This document shows positions 1-10,781 of a stretch of DNA of 64,000 nucleotides, piece after piece. This DNA is from Cricetomys ansorgei (lineage: Eukaryota > Chordata > Mammalia > Rodentia > Nesomyidae). Position 1 is the stretch's first letter; each line of letters opens with the position of its first letter. The DNA is taken from the NCBI GenBank assembly GCA_026225945.1, contig JAMJFZ010001797.1, positions 1,496,001 through 1,560,000 on the forward strand. Reading direction: 5' to 3'. The translations under genes were made by a program, and so were the position numbers. The notes below the pieces were generated by a model, which had not been told where the DNA came from, did not search any database, and worked only from the letters and a program-made list of their open reading frames with translations.

Positions 1-287
1 ATGTGTCTATCTGCATGTAGATGCATTTGTGTGTATGCGCATGTGTAGTGTATGTATGTTTGTATAAGTGTATATGTGTGTCAGTCAAGGAAGAATTTAT
101 AAGTACCTTGTAATGTTTTGGTCCAAATATAACTCCCAGAGACGATGACAGGAGAATAGAACATCCAGGCAAATGGGGCCGCAAACCAACCCCAGCACAG
201 AGTGTAAATCATCTATGGAAAGAATAGGGCCTAGGACTCGATAGGAGAATCCAAGAGGGAAAAAAAGGTGTCAAAACTGTGGACTGT
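1..287. other. Unclassified sequence at window edge
   Basis: The first 80 bases are GT-rich with TGTATG-type words, like a worn (TG)n tract or a SINE tail cut by the window edge. The rest, to the B2 element, shows no recognisable gene or repeat. Confidence 0.4.
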
Positions 288-444
288 GGCTGGAGCGGTG
301 GCTGAGCAGTTAAGAGCACTGGCTGCACTTACAGAGGACTGGGATCAGTTCCCACACCAACATGGTGGCTCAAAACCAGTTGTAACTCCAGTTCCAGGGG
401 ATCTGATGCCCTCTTCCTGACTGTGAGGGCTTACGAATGCATGT

Positions 445-500
<56 letters not shown>

Positions 501-533
501 ATACTCAAACACACACACACACTCACACACACA
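288..533 (+). mobile_element. B2-type SINE with expanded CA tail
   Basis: The body starts GGCTGGAGCGGTGGCTGAG, the diverged tRNA-derived head with A-box-like and B-box-like parts. It runs through the typical GTAACTCCAGTTCCAGGGGA and CTGATGCCCTCTTCCTG segments. The tail has grown into a CA microsatellite (about 445-533) and ends in CATAAATGAAAAG, the usual B2 3' end. It was transcribed by RNA polymerase III when active; this copy is diverged. Confidence 0.85.
445..533. repeat. (CA)n microsatellite
   Basis: This is an almost pure CA run with a few CT/AT interruptions, nested in the B2 tail. Frames across it give only His-Thr runs. Confidence 0.95.
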
Positions 534-1086
534 TAAATGAAAAGTGTTCCCTACTGAGTGGGAGGGAGCTGAGGACAAAGCCTGGCACACGTGGGTCTCG
601 TCTCTTCCCTCTTACTGGTGACTGGGATGGTCTTGATCTTCAGGCAGTGCATGTGGCCAAAGAGCCACTTCTCTGAGTTTTAAATGCAGAACACTTCACA
701 TAGTGTTGGACAGTGCTTTCTTTCTGGAATGGGAGATGCAGTGACCCACCCAACTAAGGACGGAAAGAGAGCACCTTTGTCACAGTGATTTCCAAGTCAC
801 TGCCAGCTTCGTCTACTCTGTGAAAGAAAGGCGATCTCTCCTTCCGTCTATCAGGCCGTGCCTGTGCTGGAAAGGCAGATTTTAATTAACTCGTCCACTC
901 TGACCATATGGTGCCTTGAGGAGGTCACAGGAGTAGTTTGTTAGACTGATTTCTTTCTGCTGTGAATCCTCCAGGTTTCCTGTTATTGAGATCCCAGACC
1001 TACAGTCTACCTACACTCTTCCTTCTCCACACCTAGGAATGTGGTGGAGACTACCTTTAAAGCGGCAGGATGAACAGGATCACCAG
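534..1086. other. No feature recognised
   Basis: Mixed-composition single-copy sequence between a B2 and a solo LTR. I see no exon with convincing splice sites and no repeat I can name. Confidence 0.4.
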
Positions 1087-1420
1087 TGTTGTAGAAGTTT
1101 ATTTTTAGCTATGTATAAAATAATTGTTTTGTGCACTGTTGGGCGAGGGGCTGCCGAGGTCTTGGTGCTTTGTATGGTCTGCAGGTGTCGGATTCACGGG
1201 GGCTGGTGTTTGATTGCTCATGATCTGCACATGCTGTCAGTAGAACACCTGAGGAGTTCTGAATCAATAAAAACACCAGAGCTCAGATGCTCGGGGTTCC
1301 ACTGTCCAGTGTGGCGCTGATCAGGATGGTGGTTCCTTCTGCAGAGGTCTGGCAGGCTTCACACGAATGAAAATGCCTCCATCTCTTCTTGCTGAGCTCA
1401 CACAGTGACTAACTACTACA
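1087..1420 (+). mobile_element. Solo LTR, family A (copy 1, long subtype)
   Basis: It begins TGTTGTAGAAG and ends CTACTACA (TG...CA termini). It carries the family landmarks: TTTATTTTTAG, GGTGTTTGATTGCTCATGATC, an AATAAA signal near 1267, and a TTCCTTCTGCAGAGGTCTGG 3' block. It retains the 18-bp segment ATGCTGTCAGTAGAACAC. The flanking hexamers CACCAG and ACCCAG agree at 4 of 6 positions, so any target duplication is decayed. No internal retroviral sequence is attached. Confidence 0.85.
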
Positions 1421-2084
1421 ACCCAGCATCACTGGTGAGCGTTGAAGATACACTAGTGCCTGGACCACTCCATCCCATATTACTGAATCCAAGATACAGG
1501 AGGGAAGGCCAGGAACTGGTCCCCAGGTGCTCCGAGACCTTCCCACTGTGGACAGAGTTGGAAGAAGCCAACAGCTTCTCTCTTAAGACCAAGAATTAAA
1601 GGAAATTGTCACAGGTTCATGTTTTGGAGAAGAGGAACCTCATCTTTGTGGCAGCAATTAAATATCCTCTCCAGGGTGATATCAAACTCTTGCAAGTCAG
1701 CGGGGTATTTCTCATTGCTTTCTGTGAGCATTTCTGATCAATGTGTGACCAGCATCTACAGGTGTGGTTTTCCCTGAGTGGTTCTGGGTAGCTGTCGGCT
1801 TCTAGGAATGGTCCTCTCTCCCACTTTGCCCTGCTCCTCCAAGCCAGGGCATCCTACCTCCAGCCAGCATCACTTCTCCACGAAAACATTGGTGACATTA
1901 GCTGCCTCTCCTTCTGAGAATCCCCTGGGCTAGTCAGAGGCGTATAATTTAACACTTAATTGTTTTCTAATTGCTTCTGATCTGTCCCGTTCCCTCACCC
2001 TATTATAAGCGGCTCAGGGGTGGAGACCGCGGCCCCCTCACCGCGTCTTTAATAAGGCTAGTTGCCTGCCTGGCTCACCACTGT
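1421..2084. other. Mostly unclassified; AT-rich homeobox-like cluster at 1946-1980
   Basis: No gene is visible. The stretch near 1946-1980 contains several TAAT/ATTA words (TTAACACTTAATTG, CTAATTGC), followed by a short GC-rich block around 2020-2045. It could be a regulatory element but nothing beyond the motifs supports this. Confidence 0.25.
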
Positions 2085-2160
2085 GGCCCCAGAGGCCCAG
2101 CCTGGCATGAAATCGGCTCTCCATGAATATTAGTTGAATTAATGAATTTGTTGACAGAGC
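2085..2160 (+). mobile_element. Possible ancient L2/MIR-like fragment
   Basis: CCCAGCCTGGCATGAAATC followed by CTCCATGAATATTAGTTGAA and TTAATGAATTTG resembles the widespread mammalian 3' end 'gcctggcacatag...aataaatatttgttgaatgaatg'. It is diverged; the assignment is by eye. Confidence 0.4.
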
Positions 2161-2558
2161 GAGCATTGGAGCATTTGATCAGAAAAACCACAGCCAGAAA
2201 CAAATAACCAGCTCCATTCTATCCCATTTGATCAACATCTAATAGCCATTGACTAAGATCCTCCGTTGGGCTGGACACTATTCCAGGGAACTGGGAAGGT
2301 AGCAGTGGAGGTCCTTTCTTACCATAACAAACAGACATTTCCAAAGAAGGAAAAATCTAAAGGCTTTGAGAATGGAGTGGTGTTCCGGGTCTTAGACACT
2401 GACAGACAGGGCAGAGGTCACCTCGGTAATAACCATGGCCTAGAGAGATTTAGGGTAACAGGCCTTGGCTCACCTGTGATTGGGTTTGTAATATGAGAGT
2501 TTCAAGTAGCTCAATTTGTGAGATGGAGCCAGGAGGAGGGTAGTTTTCCTCTCCACAG

Positions 2559-2618
2559 TTTCAGAATGATAGAAACCTCTACAAACTGGGTATTGTTGCT
2601 TATTTGAATTTTGGATAG
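2559..2618 (+). other. Candidate 60-bp exon (splice signals only)
   Basis: A pyrimidine-rich acceptor (TTTTCCTCTCCACAG, ending 2558) is followed by 60 bp and then the strong donor GATAG|GTAAGTATAC at 2619. In the frame starting at the first base it reads FQNDRNLYKLGIVAYLNFG and then TAG at the last codon. The second frame has a stop near its end and the third has one early. I recognise no protein. Such pairs occur by chance in introns. Confidence 0.2.
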
Positions 2619-2636
2619 GTAAGTATACACACGTAT

Positions 2637-2727
2637 GCACACACACACACACACACGCACATGCACACACATGCGCACACGCACATGCACACACATGCGC
2701 ACACGCACATGCACACACACACACACA
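2637..2727. repeat. CA/CG-interrupted CA microsatellite
   Basis: (CA)n with regular CACATGCACACACATGCGCA blocks repeated about three times, directly abutting a reverse B1. Confidence 0.95.
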
Positions 2728-2838
2728 TTTGAGACAGGGTCTTACTATGCATCCCAGGCTTGCCTTAAACTAACTTGTAACCTCCTGCCTCTGCCTCCTG
2801 AGTGTTGGGATTACAGATGTGAGCTACCACCATGCCCA
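2728..2838 (-). mobile_element. B1 SINE (diverged), reverse
   Basis: TTTGAGACAGGGTCTTACTA, then CCTCCTGCCTCTGCCTCCTG and GTGTTGGGATTACAGATGTG, is the reverse complement of a 7SL-derived B1/PB1 monomer. It is old (many substitutions). Confidence 0.85.
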
Positions 2839-3010
2839 GAAGTTTGGATGACTTAAGTCTTCAGTAGTGGGAACCCGTCAGGGCCATGCCTTGTCTGTAG
2901 ACTCCTGGTCTCTTTTGATATCTTCTCTCTTCATGGAAGAATTCTGGAGCCAAGATGTTGAGACCTCTCTCTAGGTACTTTGTCTGCATGTCCAGAACTT
3001 GGCCATTTGG

Positions 3011-3319
3011 TATTGTGGTTTATTTTTAGTTGTGTTTAAAAAAATGTTTTATGCATTGTGGGAGAGGGGCTAACCTAAGTCTTGGCATTTTGCATTGTCT
3101 GCAGGTGTTGGATTTCTGCGGGGGATGTGTGATTGCTCACGATCTGCACCTGAGGAGTTCTGCATCAATAAAAAACACCTGAGCTCAGATGCTTGGGGTT
3201 CCACCACATGAAGAACTGTCAGGATGATGGTTCCCTCCGCTGAGGTCTGGCAGGGCTTGCTTCAGTGACTCTGCCTCCTTGTTATTTGTGAGAGTCGTCA
3301 CAGCAGCCCAGCAACTACA
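3011..3319 (+). mobile_element. Solo LTR, family A (copy 2, short subtype) with perfect 6-bp TSD
   Basis: It starts TATTGTGGTTTATTTTTAG (TG mutated to TA) and ends AACTACA. A perfect hexamer ATTTGG lies on both sides (3005-3010 and 3320-3325), which fixes the boundaries. It carries ATCAATAAAAAACACC (polyadenylation signal). It lacks the 18-bp segment of the long subtype. Confidence 0.9.
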
Positions 3320-3325
3320 ATTTGG

Positions 3326-3680
3326 TCCCAAAGAAAACCACTGTTCTTCAGAAGAGAATCCCGTATTCACAGCAACTTTGGATTTTAAAGAACGGCTGGT
3401 CTGTCTGTCCTTCCAAGTGTCTCACGGTCACCGTTCTGTGCGCAGTCCGTGGGCAGCGGTAGGAGTGACATCCTAAGCCAATGCCGTTCTTATGGGAGCG
3501 CGGCTTCAGCTGCTCTCACCTGGGGTCATCATCCTGTGAACTGATTTTGGGGAGAAGCAGTCTATGGAGATTTCTACAGCTAAGTAATGAGGACTCGAGA
3601 AGTCCCACAGTCCGTTAGTGTTGCTTTGGGAAGAGAGAATTTACAAACATCGTGGCAGGCACTTCATCTGAAATCCTGGA
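3326..3680. other. No feature recognised
   Basis: Single-copy sequence between two independently inserted solo LTRs. Confidence 0.4.
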
Positions 3681-3686
3681 TCTCTT

Positions 3687-4017
3687 CGTTGTAGAAGTTT
3701 GTTTTTAGTTACGTTTAGTAATGTTTAAAATGGTTGTTTTGTGTGCTGTTTTGTGGGTGAGGGGACTGCCTGGGTCTTGGCGTTTTGTACTGTCTGCAGG
3801 TGTTGGATTTATGTGGGGGTGTTTGATTGCACATGATCTGCACCTGAGGAGTTCTGTATCGATAAAAAACACCTGAGCTCAGATGCTTGGGGTTCCACTG
3901 TCCAGTATGGTGCTTGCCATGATGGTGGTTCCCTCCGCTGAGGTCTGGCAGGGATTACATTTATGAAAATGTCTCCCTTTCTCTCTTGCTGAGCCACCAC
4001 AGCAGTGTACTATTACA
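3687..4017 (+). mobile_element. Solo LTR, family A (copy 3, short subtype) with perfect 6-bp TSD
   Basis: It runs from CGTTGTAGAAG to CTATTACA. The hexamer TCTCTT flanks it at 3681-3686 and 4018-4023. Its polyadenylation signal is mutated to GATAAA. Because copy 2, only 367 bp upstream, has a different duplication, the two are separate insertions and not the ends of one provirus. Confidence 0.9.
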
Positions 4018-4137
4018 TCTCTTCAGGTAGAAACGGCTATCAAAGAAGAGCCAAAGCGGCTGTGACTAAGAAATAGGAGGGAGGAAAACAAACCCAAATA
4101 TGTGCAAGGAGGAAAGGCAGAGAGCCATGGAGGGATC

Positions 4138-4405
4138 CTCAGGGTTTCTATGGCTGAGATGAAACACCAGGACCAAAACCAACTTTGGAGAGGAAAGGCT
4201 TTATTTGGCTTACACTTCTATATCACAGTTCATCATGGAAGGAAGTCGAACAGGGACTCAAACAGGGCAGGAACCTCAATGCAGGAGCTGATGCAGAGGC
4301 CATGGAGGGGTGCTGCTTATGGACTGCTCCTTATGGCTTGCTCAGCCTGATCTTAAAGAACCCGGGGCCACTAGCCCAGGGGTGACCCCAGCCACAATGG
4401 TCCCC
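4138..4405 (-). mobile_element. MaLR LTR (MTD/MTE type), reverse
   Basis: The stretch reading CAGGGTTTCTATGGCTGAGA, then AGGCTTTATTTGGCTTACAC, GGCAGGAACCTCAATGCAGG and AGCTGATGCAGAGGCCATGG is the reverse complement of the common rodent MTD-type LTR. The far (5') end of the LTR is unclear. Confidence 0.8.
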
Positions 4406-6707
4406 CGCCCCTTCCATGCTCTCCAGTTCCTAAACCACTCCCCTCCCCGAACTCTGTCACTGTGCTCTGTTTGCGGTGGCCCAGAACACAGCCCTGGGCT
4501 GAGACCTCTGCAAGTGTGAGCCCAGATAATCCTTTCACCTTTAACTTGTTTCCCTTGGGCATTTTGTCCCAGCCATGAAAAGTAGCTGATGTAGGGACCC
4601 CAGACTGACACCTGCTCAGATTCTCGTGCACAGCTGGGGCTGAGAGCCACAGGGCTACTGTTTGAAATCATTACTTGAATGTGTTGAGAGTCAGCGATGA
4701 AGAAAACTAGTTCAGGGGTGCAGGCCCTTTCACCCACAGAGGGCCTTCGTGGGGTAGACAGGTACAGGAGGGTAGGTCTCAAGAGTCTGGGGAGGGAGAC
4801 AGGGAACACAGCCTATTGCAGTAAAGATTTTTGGAGCCTGTGAATGGGTGGGGGCAGAGTGGAGATGAGTCTGGGGTTATGCCACCTTCCCCACCCCAGA
4901 CTGTGTAAATACAAGGCTGGGGTCCTGTCTTTTTTAATTCTTTTCTGGTCATGGGTGTTTTGCATGAATCTTGATTTGCATGAAAATGTAATTTTTCATC
5001 ATTGAGTTTCCTTTTCTGTTTTGTGGGGAGAGCTGTTTCAAGGGACCCCGGACGAGTCTGGCAGCGGCACCCCTCCTTTGACATTGCATCAGAGTCCTTA
5101 CCATTTGCAAATATGCCGGGTGGCATTCACAGTATCCTGGGCCAGCTGGTAGGAGCCTGCAGGCTGGGCACACCCGCTGGTGTGCGTGTGTGTGGGGGGG
5201 GGGGCTTGGTTTAGTGCTGCTGGGGACGGGGTGGTTCTGGGCAGCTCACACTTGGATTTGAATCTCAGCCTTTGCTGGGACGCAGTTTCTTTCTCTGTGG
5301 ATGGTAGGTTGGTTAGGGCAGCTGTGGAGGCGACTGCACCAAATGGGACACCAGGGTTATTCAGGGCCCGGCTAGCACCCAGGGACTACGTGGAAAGGGT
5401 GCTTCAGCCCCTGAGGTCCCAGGGCGCAGGAGTCTTGAAAGGAGTGGTGGAGGAGGGGCCGGAGCATTTGCCCTTTGTTCCGCTGGGTGGCAGGCAGCAG
5501 ATGGCGTGGGCTCTCCTGGTGGCAGGTGTGAATGATCCTCCACGCACTACCCCTCCAGGCCCTCTGAGGGCTCGGTGACACCATTGTCCGACTCCAAAGG
5601 CCGCTGTGTCTCAGTCCCCACAGCACACAGAAGGCCCCTTTGTCTCCCGCCCACACCTGACTGCTGCAGAGAAGAGGCGTTGACAGGGCCGCTGGCCCTT
5701 GGCCAGCGCACTCCGTGGTCCCATTAGTCACACCTCTGCCAGAAACTGCCTCACCGGGTGTCAAGGGGCTGCCCGGCCCTGGGAGGCCTAGGTGGTGTTT
5801 TTCATTTCCTTTCCACGCTGATTTTTAAACAACAGCCGTCTGCCTTTTGGTTCCAGGAACCCTCTGGGTCAGGCCTGGGCCAGCTAGCCTATGCTAGCCC
5901 AGCAGGACTAAACACCAAGCTGCCACCCGTGTGAGCTGCTGGCTGGCTGGTTCCCCCACAGGAAGGCAAGTCCTTTCTCCAGACAGGATCCCTGGGCAGC
6001 TCTTGCGTGCCTTCCTGTGCTGTCTGTGGGCCCTGGGAGGTCTTTAGGTTCCAGACTACTCTTACTGCTGGTTTTAGGAATGCGGGAGGCTGTGTAGAGG
6101 GAGGGGGGATCCTCCTTCTACAGTGGGAAAGACACATCAGCAGCCAGAGCGCTTGTCCGGGTGTCCAGGTCGAGCAGCCCCCAGAAGCCCTGAGCACACC
6201 ATGGGGGTGGGAGACTGACCTTTGCACTGGAAAGGCTCCCAACTGGGCCTCTTACTTTAAGGATGTCCTGGTCTTATGTTTGTTGGGGGGGGGCTGGCAC
6301 TTGGTAATATACCAGTTGGACTGTTAGCATTTTGCTCAGTGGTCCCTAGAAAGCAGGAACCTCTGGTATGAGGGTTGACATTGAGGGTCCATAACACTGG
6401 GGATTCCTAGCATTGAGGAGCCTCTAGCCCCAGGGTTCCTGGCAGGCTAAAGCTAGGTCACGGGTACAACTGGACACAGGAGATGCCTGAGGTGGCTTCA
6501 GAGTCCATGATCCCAGGCCCACAGTGGGCCTCAATTTCCTTGTTTAGTTGAACATGGCCAGGTCTGAAGGGAAGTGACTATTCCCTCTGACTGTGGACTT
6601 GAAAACCCCGTGCCTTGCTTTTCAGCCCCCTTTCCCTTTGCCATGGCAACTGGCAACACTCTAGATAATACCAGCCTCTTCCTGTCTTAGAGTGCAGATA
6701 AGGGCCT
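4406..6707. other. Unclassified 2.3-kb stretch, GC-rich in part
   Basis: No repeat family or gene is recognised. Several open frames of 100-155 codons occur on both strands (for example 4342-4809 minus, which starts in an LTR), but none resembles a known protein and they overlap each other, as expected for GC-rich non-coding DNA. Short G runs occur near 5194 and 6284. Confidence 0.4.
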
Positions 6708-7074
6708 GCTGGCTGGACACTGGCTGGGCACTGTTTGGGCACTGGCTGGATGTTTGTTGGACACTGGGTGGACACTGGTTGGACATTGGTTAGGCACTGG
6801 TTGGGCACTGGCTGGACATTGGTTGGACACTGGCTGGACACTGGCTGGAAACTGACTAGACACTGGTTGGACACTGGCTGGGCACTAGCTGGGCACTAGC
6901 TGGGCAATGGCTTGGCACTGGCTGGGCACTAGCTGGGCAATAGCTTGGCACTGGCTGGGCACTAGCTGGGCAATGGCTTGGCACCAGCTGGGCACTGGCT
7001 GGGCACTGGTTGGATACTCACTGGGCACTGGCTGGGCACTGACTGGGCACTGGCTGAGCACCGGCTGGGTAGGC
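6708..7074. repeat. Minisatellite with 10-bp period (GCACTGGCTG)
   Basis: About 36 tandem variants of TGGCTGGGCAC/TGGTTGGACAC at 10-bp spacing. In the right half a three-unit higher-order block (CTGGGCAATGGCTTGGCACT with its neighbour unit) recurs at 30-bp spacing. Minus-strand frames give periodic SQCQAIAQLVP, an artefact of the array. Confidence 0.9.
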
Positions 7075-8354
7075 ATTAGCTAGCACTTCCCATTGCTACA
7101 CTGCCAGGCCTCCCCACTCCTGTAGGCTGTGGGAACAAGGAGAAAGACATTTTCTTGTCCCATTGTAGATCTGCACAGCAAATTTTCTTTGTGATGGTGC
7201 AGAGGGAGATGTCCCAGGCAGGCCAGAGGAGCACCCTGCATATTTGAAAGCATGGCTCCCCCCCCCCGCCTCACTGCCTTGCCTGGCTATTTCTAGATGA
7301 AATATTTTTTGGGCCATGAATCCTCCATAAATAGGGTAAACAGGCTTAGCCTGTAAAACCCCGGGACATCTGGTTTAATTTGAATCTCACATAAACAGTA
7401 TGAACAATCATCTATAATTTTTTGGGTATAAATATAATTGCCTATCATATCTGTGGGTTTGGTGTGCTAAGAACCAACTAACTACGGACAGAAGACGTCC
7501 TCCGGTGGTGTCTGCATGAACATGTGCAGATTTCTAGTCATCATTCTCCAAACAGCACAACTGTTTACATACTTTACACGGCATGAGGCTTACAGCTCGT
7601 TTACCGAGAACTCCAAGGCTCCCAGCAGTGTGCAGGTCACATGCCAAACTGCACCCTCCTGTACAAGGGGCTCCAGCGCCCGTGACTTTAGAACCTGCGC
7701 AGGGGCGGGGGGCGGGGTGGAGGGAGTGTCCTAGAGCTGATCCCCATGGCATTGCATTCCAGGCAGGTACTTGTGACATCCGTGCACTAGGTAACTCTGC
7801 AACGGTCGTCGGAAGTTCAAGTATCACCGTTGTCTCCTTTTCTCTGGCAGCCCTCTCCACAAGCATTTCCTTCCCGTGAACTCTTAGCAGTTCTGACTGT
7901 TAATGTTCCGACCGTTATTGCCTAATTATGTCTTATTATATCTGCCCTTTTGGATTTGGGGTTTCCTGAGACCACACCTGTACCCGTGGAACTTTGTTTC
8001 CAGGGACCCCCGGTAACCCAGGTGTGAACACAATGAGAACATCGCTTTTGGTGTGGCTGCAGGTTTTGAAGGTACTCAGAGAAGAGGAAGAAGGGAATAT
8101 TCTATCCCAGGGAACCCTTTCCTGCTTCCTCTGAAATGTTAGCAGAGCCTGTGTCTTCCGTTTTACTCCGGCCACTGTGTCCCGATAGCTGAAACAAAAA
8201 GGTCACTTTTGGGGGACGGGGCGGTGGGGGGTGGGTTGCTAGCTATCACTTCTCAGAAGACTGTTAGCGATGCAGCTGGTATTCCTAGGGTCTCTGTACC
8301 TCTCTGGAGGGTGAGCTGCAAACTTCTGAACTCAGGCTGTGGGAGGCCCAGTGT
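7075..8354. other. Unclassified; poly-C at about 7257
   Basis: A C run follows position 7256. AT-rich sequence at 7310-7460 (TTTAATTTGAATCTCACATA, then ATAATTTTTTGGGTATAAAT) may be an old mammalian interspersed repeat, but I cannot name it. No gene seen. Confidence 0.35.
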
Positions 8355-8574
8355 TTTCTTATTTTTTATTTTATGTGTATGGATGATGTTTTGCGTGCAT
8401 GTGTTTGTGTGCATCCCGCGCATTCAGTGCCCTGGGAAGACAGAAGAGGGCGCTGAGTTCCCTGGAACTGAAGTTACAGGCAGTTGTCACCCTCCATGTG
8501 GGTGCTGGGAACCGAAGTCAGGTCCTCTGCAAGGGCAGCCAGTGCTTTTAACCGATAAGTTCTCCCTCCAGCCT
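8355..8574 (-). mobile_element. B2/B3-type SINE, reverse
   Basis: TATTTTTTATTTTATGTGTA at the left, then GAAGACAGAAGAGGGCGCTG, CCTGGAACTGAAGTTACAGG, GGTGCTGGGAACCGAAGTCA and finally TTCTCCCTCCAGCCT: the reverse complement of a tRNA-derived B2-class SINE. Confidence 0.85.
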
Positions 8575-8582
8575 CCATTTCC

Positions 8583-8841
8583 TGGGCTGGAAAGATAGCT
8601 CAGTTAGGGAAATGCTTGTCTGGCCGTCATGAGGACCAGGGTTTGATCTCCAGAACCATTGTGAACAGTTGGCCATGGCAGCATCTGTTTGTAATCCCAG
8701 AGCTGGGGAGGTGGAGTAGGAGGAACCCTGGGACTTGCTGGCCAGTCTGCCTAAGGGATGGACTCCAGGCCAATGAGAAACCCCATCTCAAAAGAGGTGG
8801 ACAGCATTCCTGAAGATGACAGGGCTGTTCTTTGGTCACCA
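8583..8841 (+). mobile_element. B4-type composite SINE
   Basis: It opens with an ID-like head (GGGCTGGAAAGATAGCTCAG) followed by a B1-like part (TGTTTGTAATCCCAGAGCTG, GGGACTTGCTGGCCAGTC, GAAACCCCATCTCAAAAG). This order is characteristic of rodent B4. Its tail leads straight into the next CA array. Confidence 0.8.
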
Positions 8842-8881
<40 letters not shown>

Positions 8882-9300
8882 ACACATACACACACAGACA
8901 CACACACACATACATACACACACACACACCACACATACACACAGACACACAGACACACACACATACATGCACACACACACACACACCACACATACACACA
9001 CAGACACACACACATACATACACACACACACACCACACATACACACACAGACACATACACACATACATACACACACACACACACACACACCACACATACA
9101 CACACAGACACACACACACATACATACACACACACACACACACACCACACATACACACACAGACACACACACAACACAAACACACACACTCATACATACA
9201 TATACACACACTCACACATACACACTCACACACTCTCATACATACATACACACACACTCATACACACATCCACACACATCCACACACACACTCTCATACA
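8842..9300. repeat. Compound CA/CATA microsatellite with higher-order unit
   Basis: (CA)n broken at regular spacing by CACACCACACATACACACAC, AGACAC and CATACATACA. At least five blocks of roughly 60-75 bp are visible. It derives from the B4 tail. All overlapping frames are low-complexity artefacts. Confidence 0.9.
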
Positions 9301-10364
9301 CCCTTCACCCAACATCTGAATGCACTCCCACGGAACTCGCTGTGGACACCGCCTGTTCTGAGGATCCCTGGGAACCAAGCCATCAGTAACTAAGACGGTA
9401 GATTCGGGGGATGGTTCTGCCACTCATTGTCTGAGTGGTTAGTGTCTTTGGCTTGGCATGCTCTACACTTTCAACCTCAGAAAGTTGAGCTTCTGCCAAT
9501 CTCTGCTTCTTGTCGCTTGTCTCTGTTTCTTGTTAACACCCCCAGAGCGACGTTCCCGGCTTCTCTGCCAAGGTGTTCAGCTTTCATTCTTGTGAGCTGG
9601 CCCCCAGGCACGGATGTGCATCCCTCCTGTCTCCACTCTCCTTCCATGGTGGGATCTGACTTCGCACCCCACCCAGTTCTCTGAGGCCACAGTCTCCTCA
9701 TGGCTGCGGGTATGGTGGGGAAGGCAGAAGCAGACCCCATTTTATAGACTGCTCCCCCTGCCAGGAGCACATGCTGTGACCTCCTCACGGACCACAGGGG
9801 GGAATTCCTGCATACTGCAGCCTGTCTTCAAATTCTTCAATTCGGTTCCCTCTCTCCTTTCTTTCAGCAAGCTCTATGCTGGAATAAACAGGGCAGTTGT
9901 TACTGTAGCCAGAATGAGGGTGCTCTTGGTGTTTTATGGGGTCTTGTATCTTCTTCTGGAGGGCTTTGAATGTGCCATCTGTATTTAGACCCTTTAAAAC
10001 GGGCCCCAGTGGATCTTGGCACCGAGACCCCTGTGAATGTTTCAACATATATGCCCATCTTTTACACGGCTGAACAATTATCATTGTTAAAATTCCTTGC
10101 TGGTGGAGATGTAGCAAAATCCACCCCCCTACTTCTAAGGTCCCAGTCACGAATGGAGGTACGATTCCACCAGAGTTCACCCTGGGGAGCCGCTGGATTT
10201 ATCGGCTTTGCCTATAGCGCACTGAAGGAGGGTTCCGGGCAAGAGCATGGGTGGTCTTAAAGCAGCTTCACTGGAAGGCCTGCTCCTGCCACATAGATGG
10301 AGCCTCAATCTCCTAGCCCGCCCCTCACCTATATACTGTGTCTCCTCAAGAACCCAAGGCCACG
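9301..10364. other. No feature recognised
   Basis: Mixed sequence with frames of up to 131 codons on both strands and no recognisable protein or repeat. Confidence 0.35.
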
Positions 10365-10700
10365 TGCCATTAGGGCTGCTGTGGGAGCTCAGCAAACAGG
10401 ACAAGGAGGCATCTTCATATCTGCAAAACCTGCCAGACCTCAGCAGAGGGAACCACCGTCCTGGCCAGCACCAGACTCTGTTGTGGGACTCCGACCGTCT
10501 GAGCTCAGGTGTTTTTATTCTTCCAGAACTCCTCAGGTGTTCTACTGACAGCACATGCAGATCATGAGCAATCAAACATCCCCACAGAAATCCAACAGAC
10601 AACCTGCAGACAATACAAAGCAAAAGCCCTATGCTTCCCTTTTTCCAACCATGCACAAAACAATTATTTTAAACACAATTAAAAATAAGCTTTCCCAACA
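10365..10700 (-). mobile_element. Solo LTR, family A (copy 4, long subtype), the only reverse copy
   Basis: In reverse complement it begins TGTTGGGAAAGCTTATTTTT, carries the 18-bp long-subtype segment, a polyadenylation signal region (GGTGTTTTTATTC on the plus strand near 10508) and the conserved AGGTCTGGCAGG block. The left edge is approximate; no target duplication is clear. Confidence 0.75.
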
Positions 10701-10781
10701 GGGCAGAATTGCATTCAACTGGTGGGTGGAGAGCAGGGGCGGGATGCAGATGGGGGGGGTTCCATGATTTTCCCTTTCCTC

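Noticed and set aside
3011..4017. Copies 2 and 3 as the two LTRs of one short provirus
   Set aside because: Each has its own perfect and different 6-bp duplication.
4342..4809. 155-codon minus frame as a gene
   Set aside because: It begins beyond and runs into a MaLR LTR, has no domain, and overlaps other frames.
6885..7076. Periodic PSQCQAIAQLV frame resembling a repeat protein
   Set aside because: The period follows the 10/30-bp minisatellite exactly and the frame ends at the array edges.
8627..9393. Cys/Val- and His/Thr-rich frames of 117-211 codons
   Set aside because: Translations of a CA/GT array on both strands; no unique sequence beyond short SINE-derived ends.
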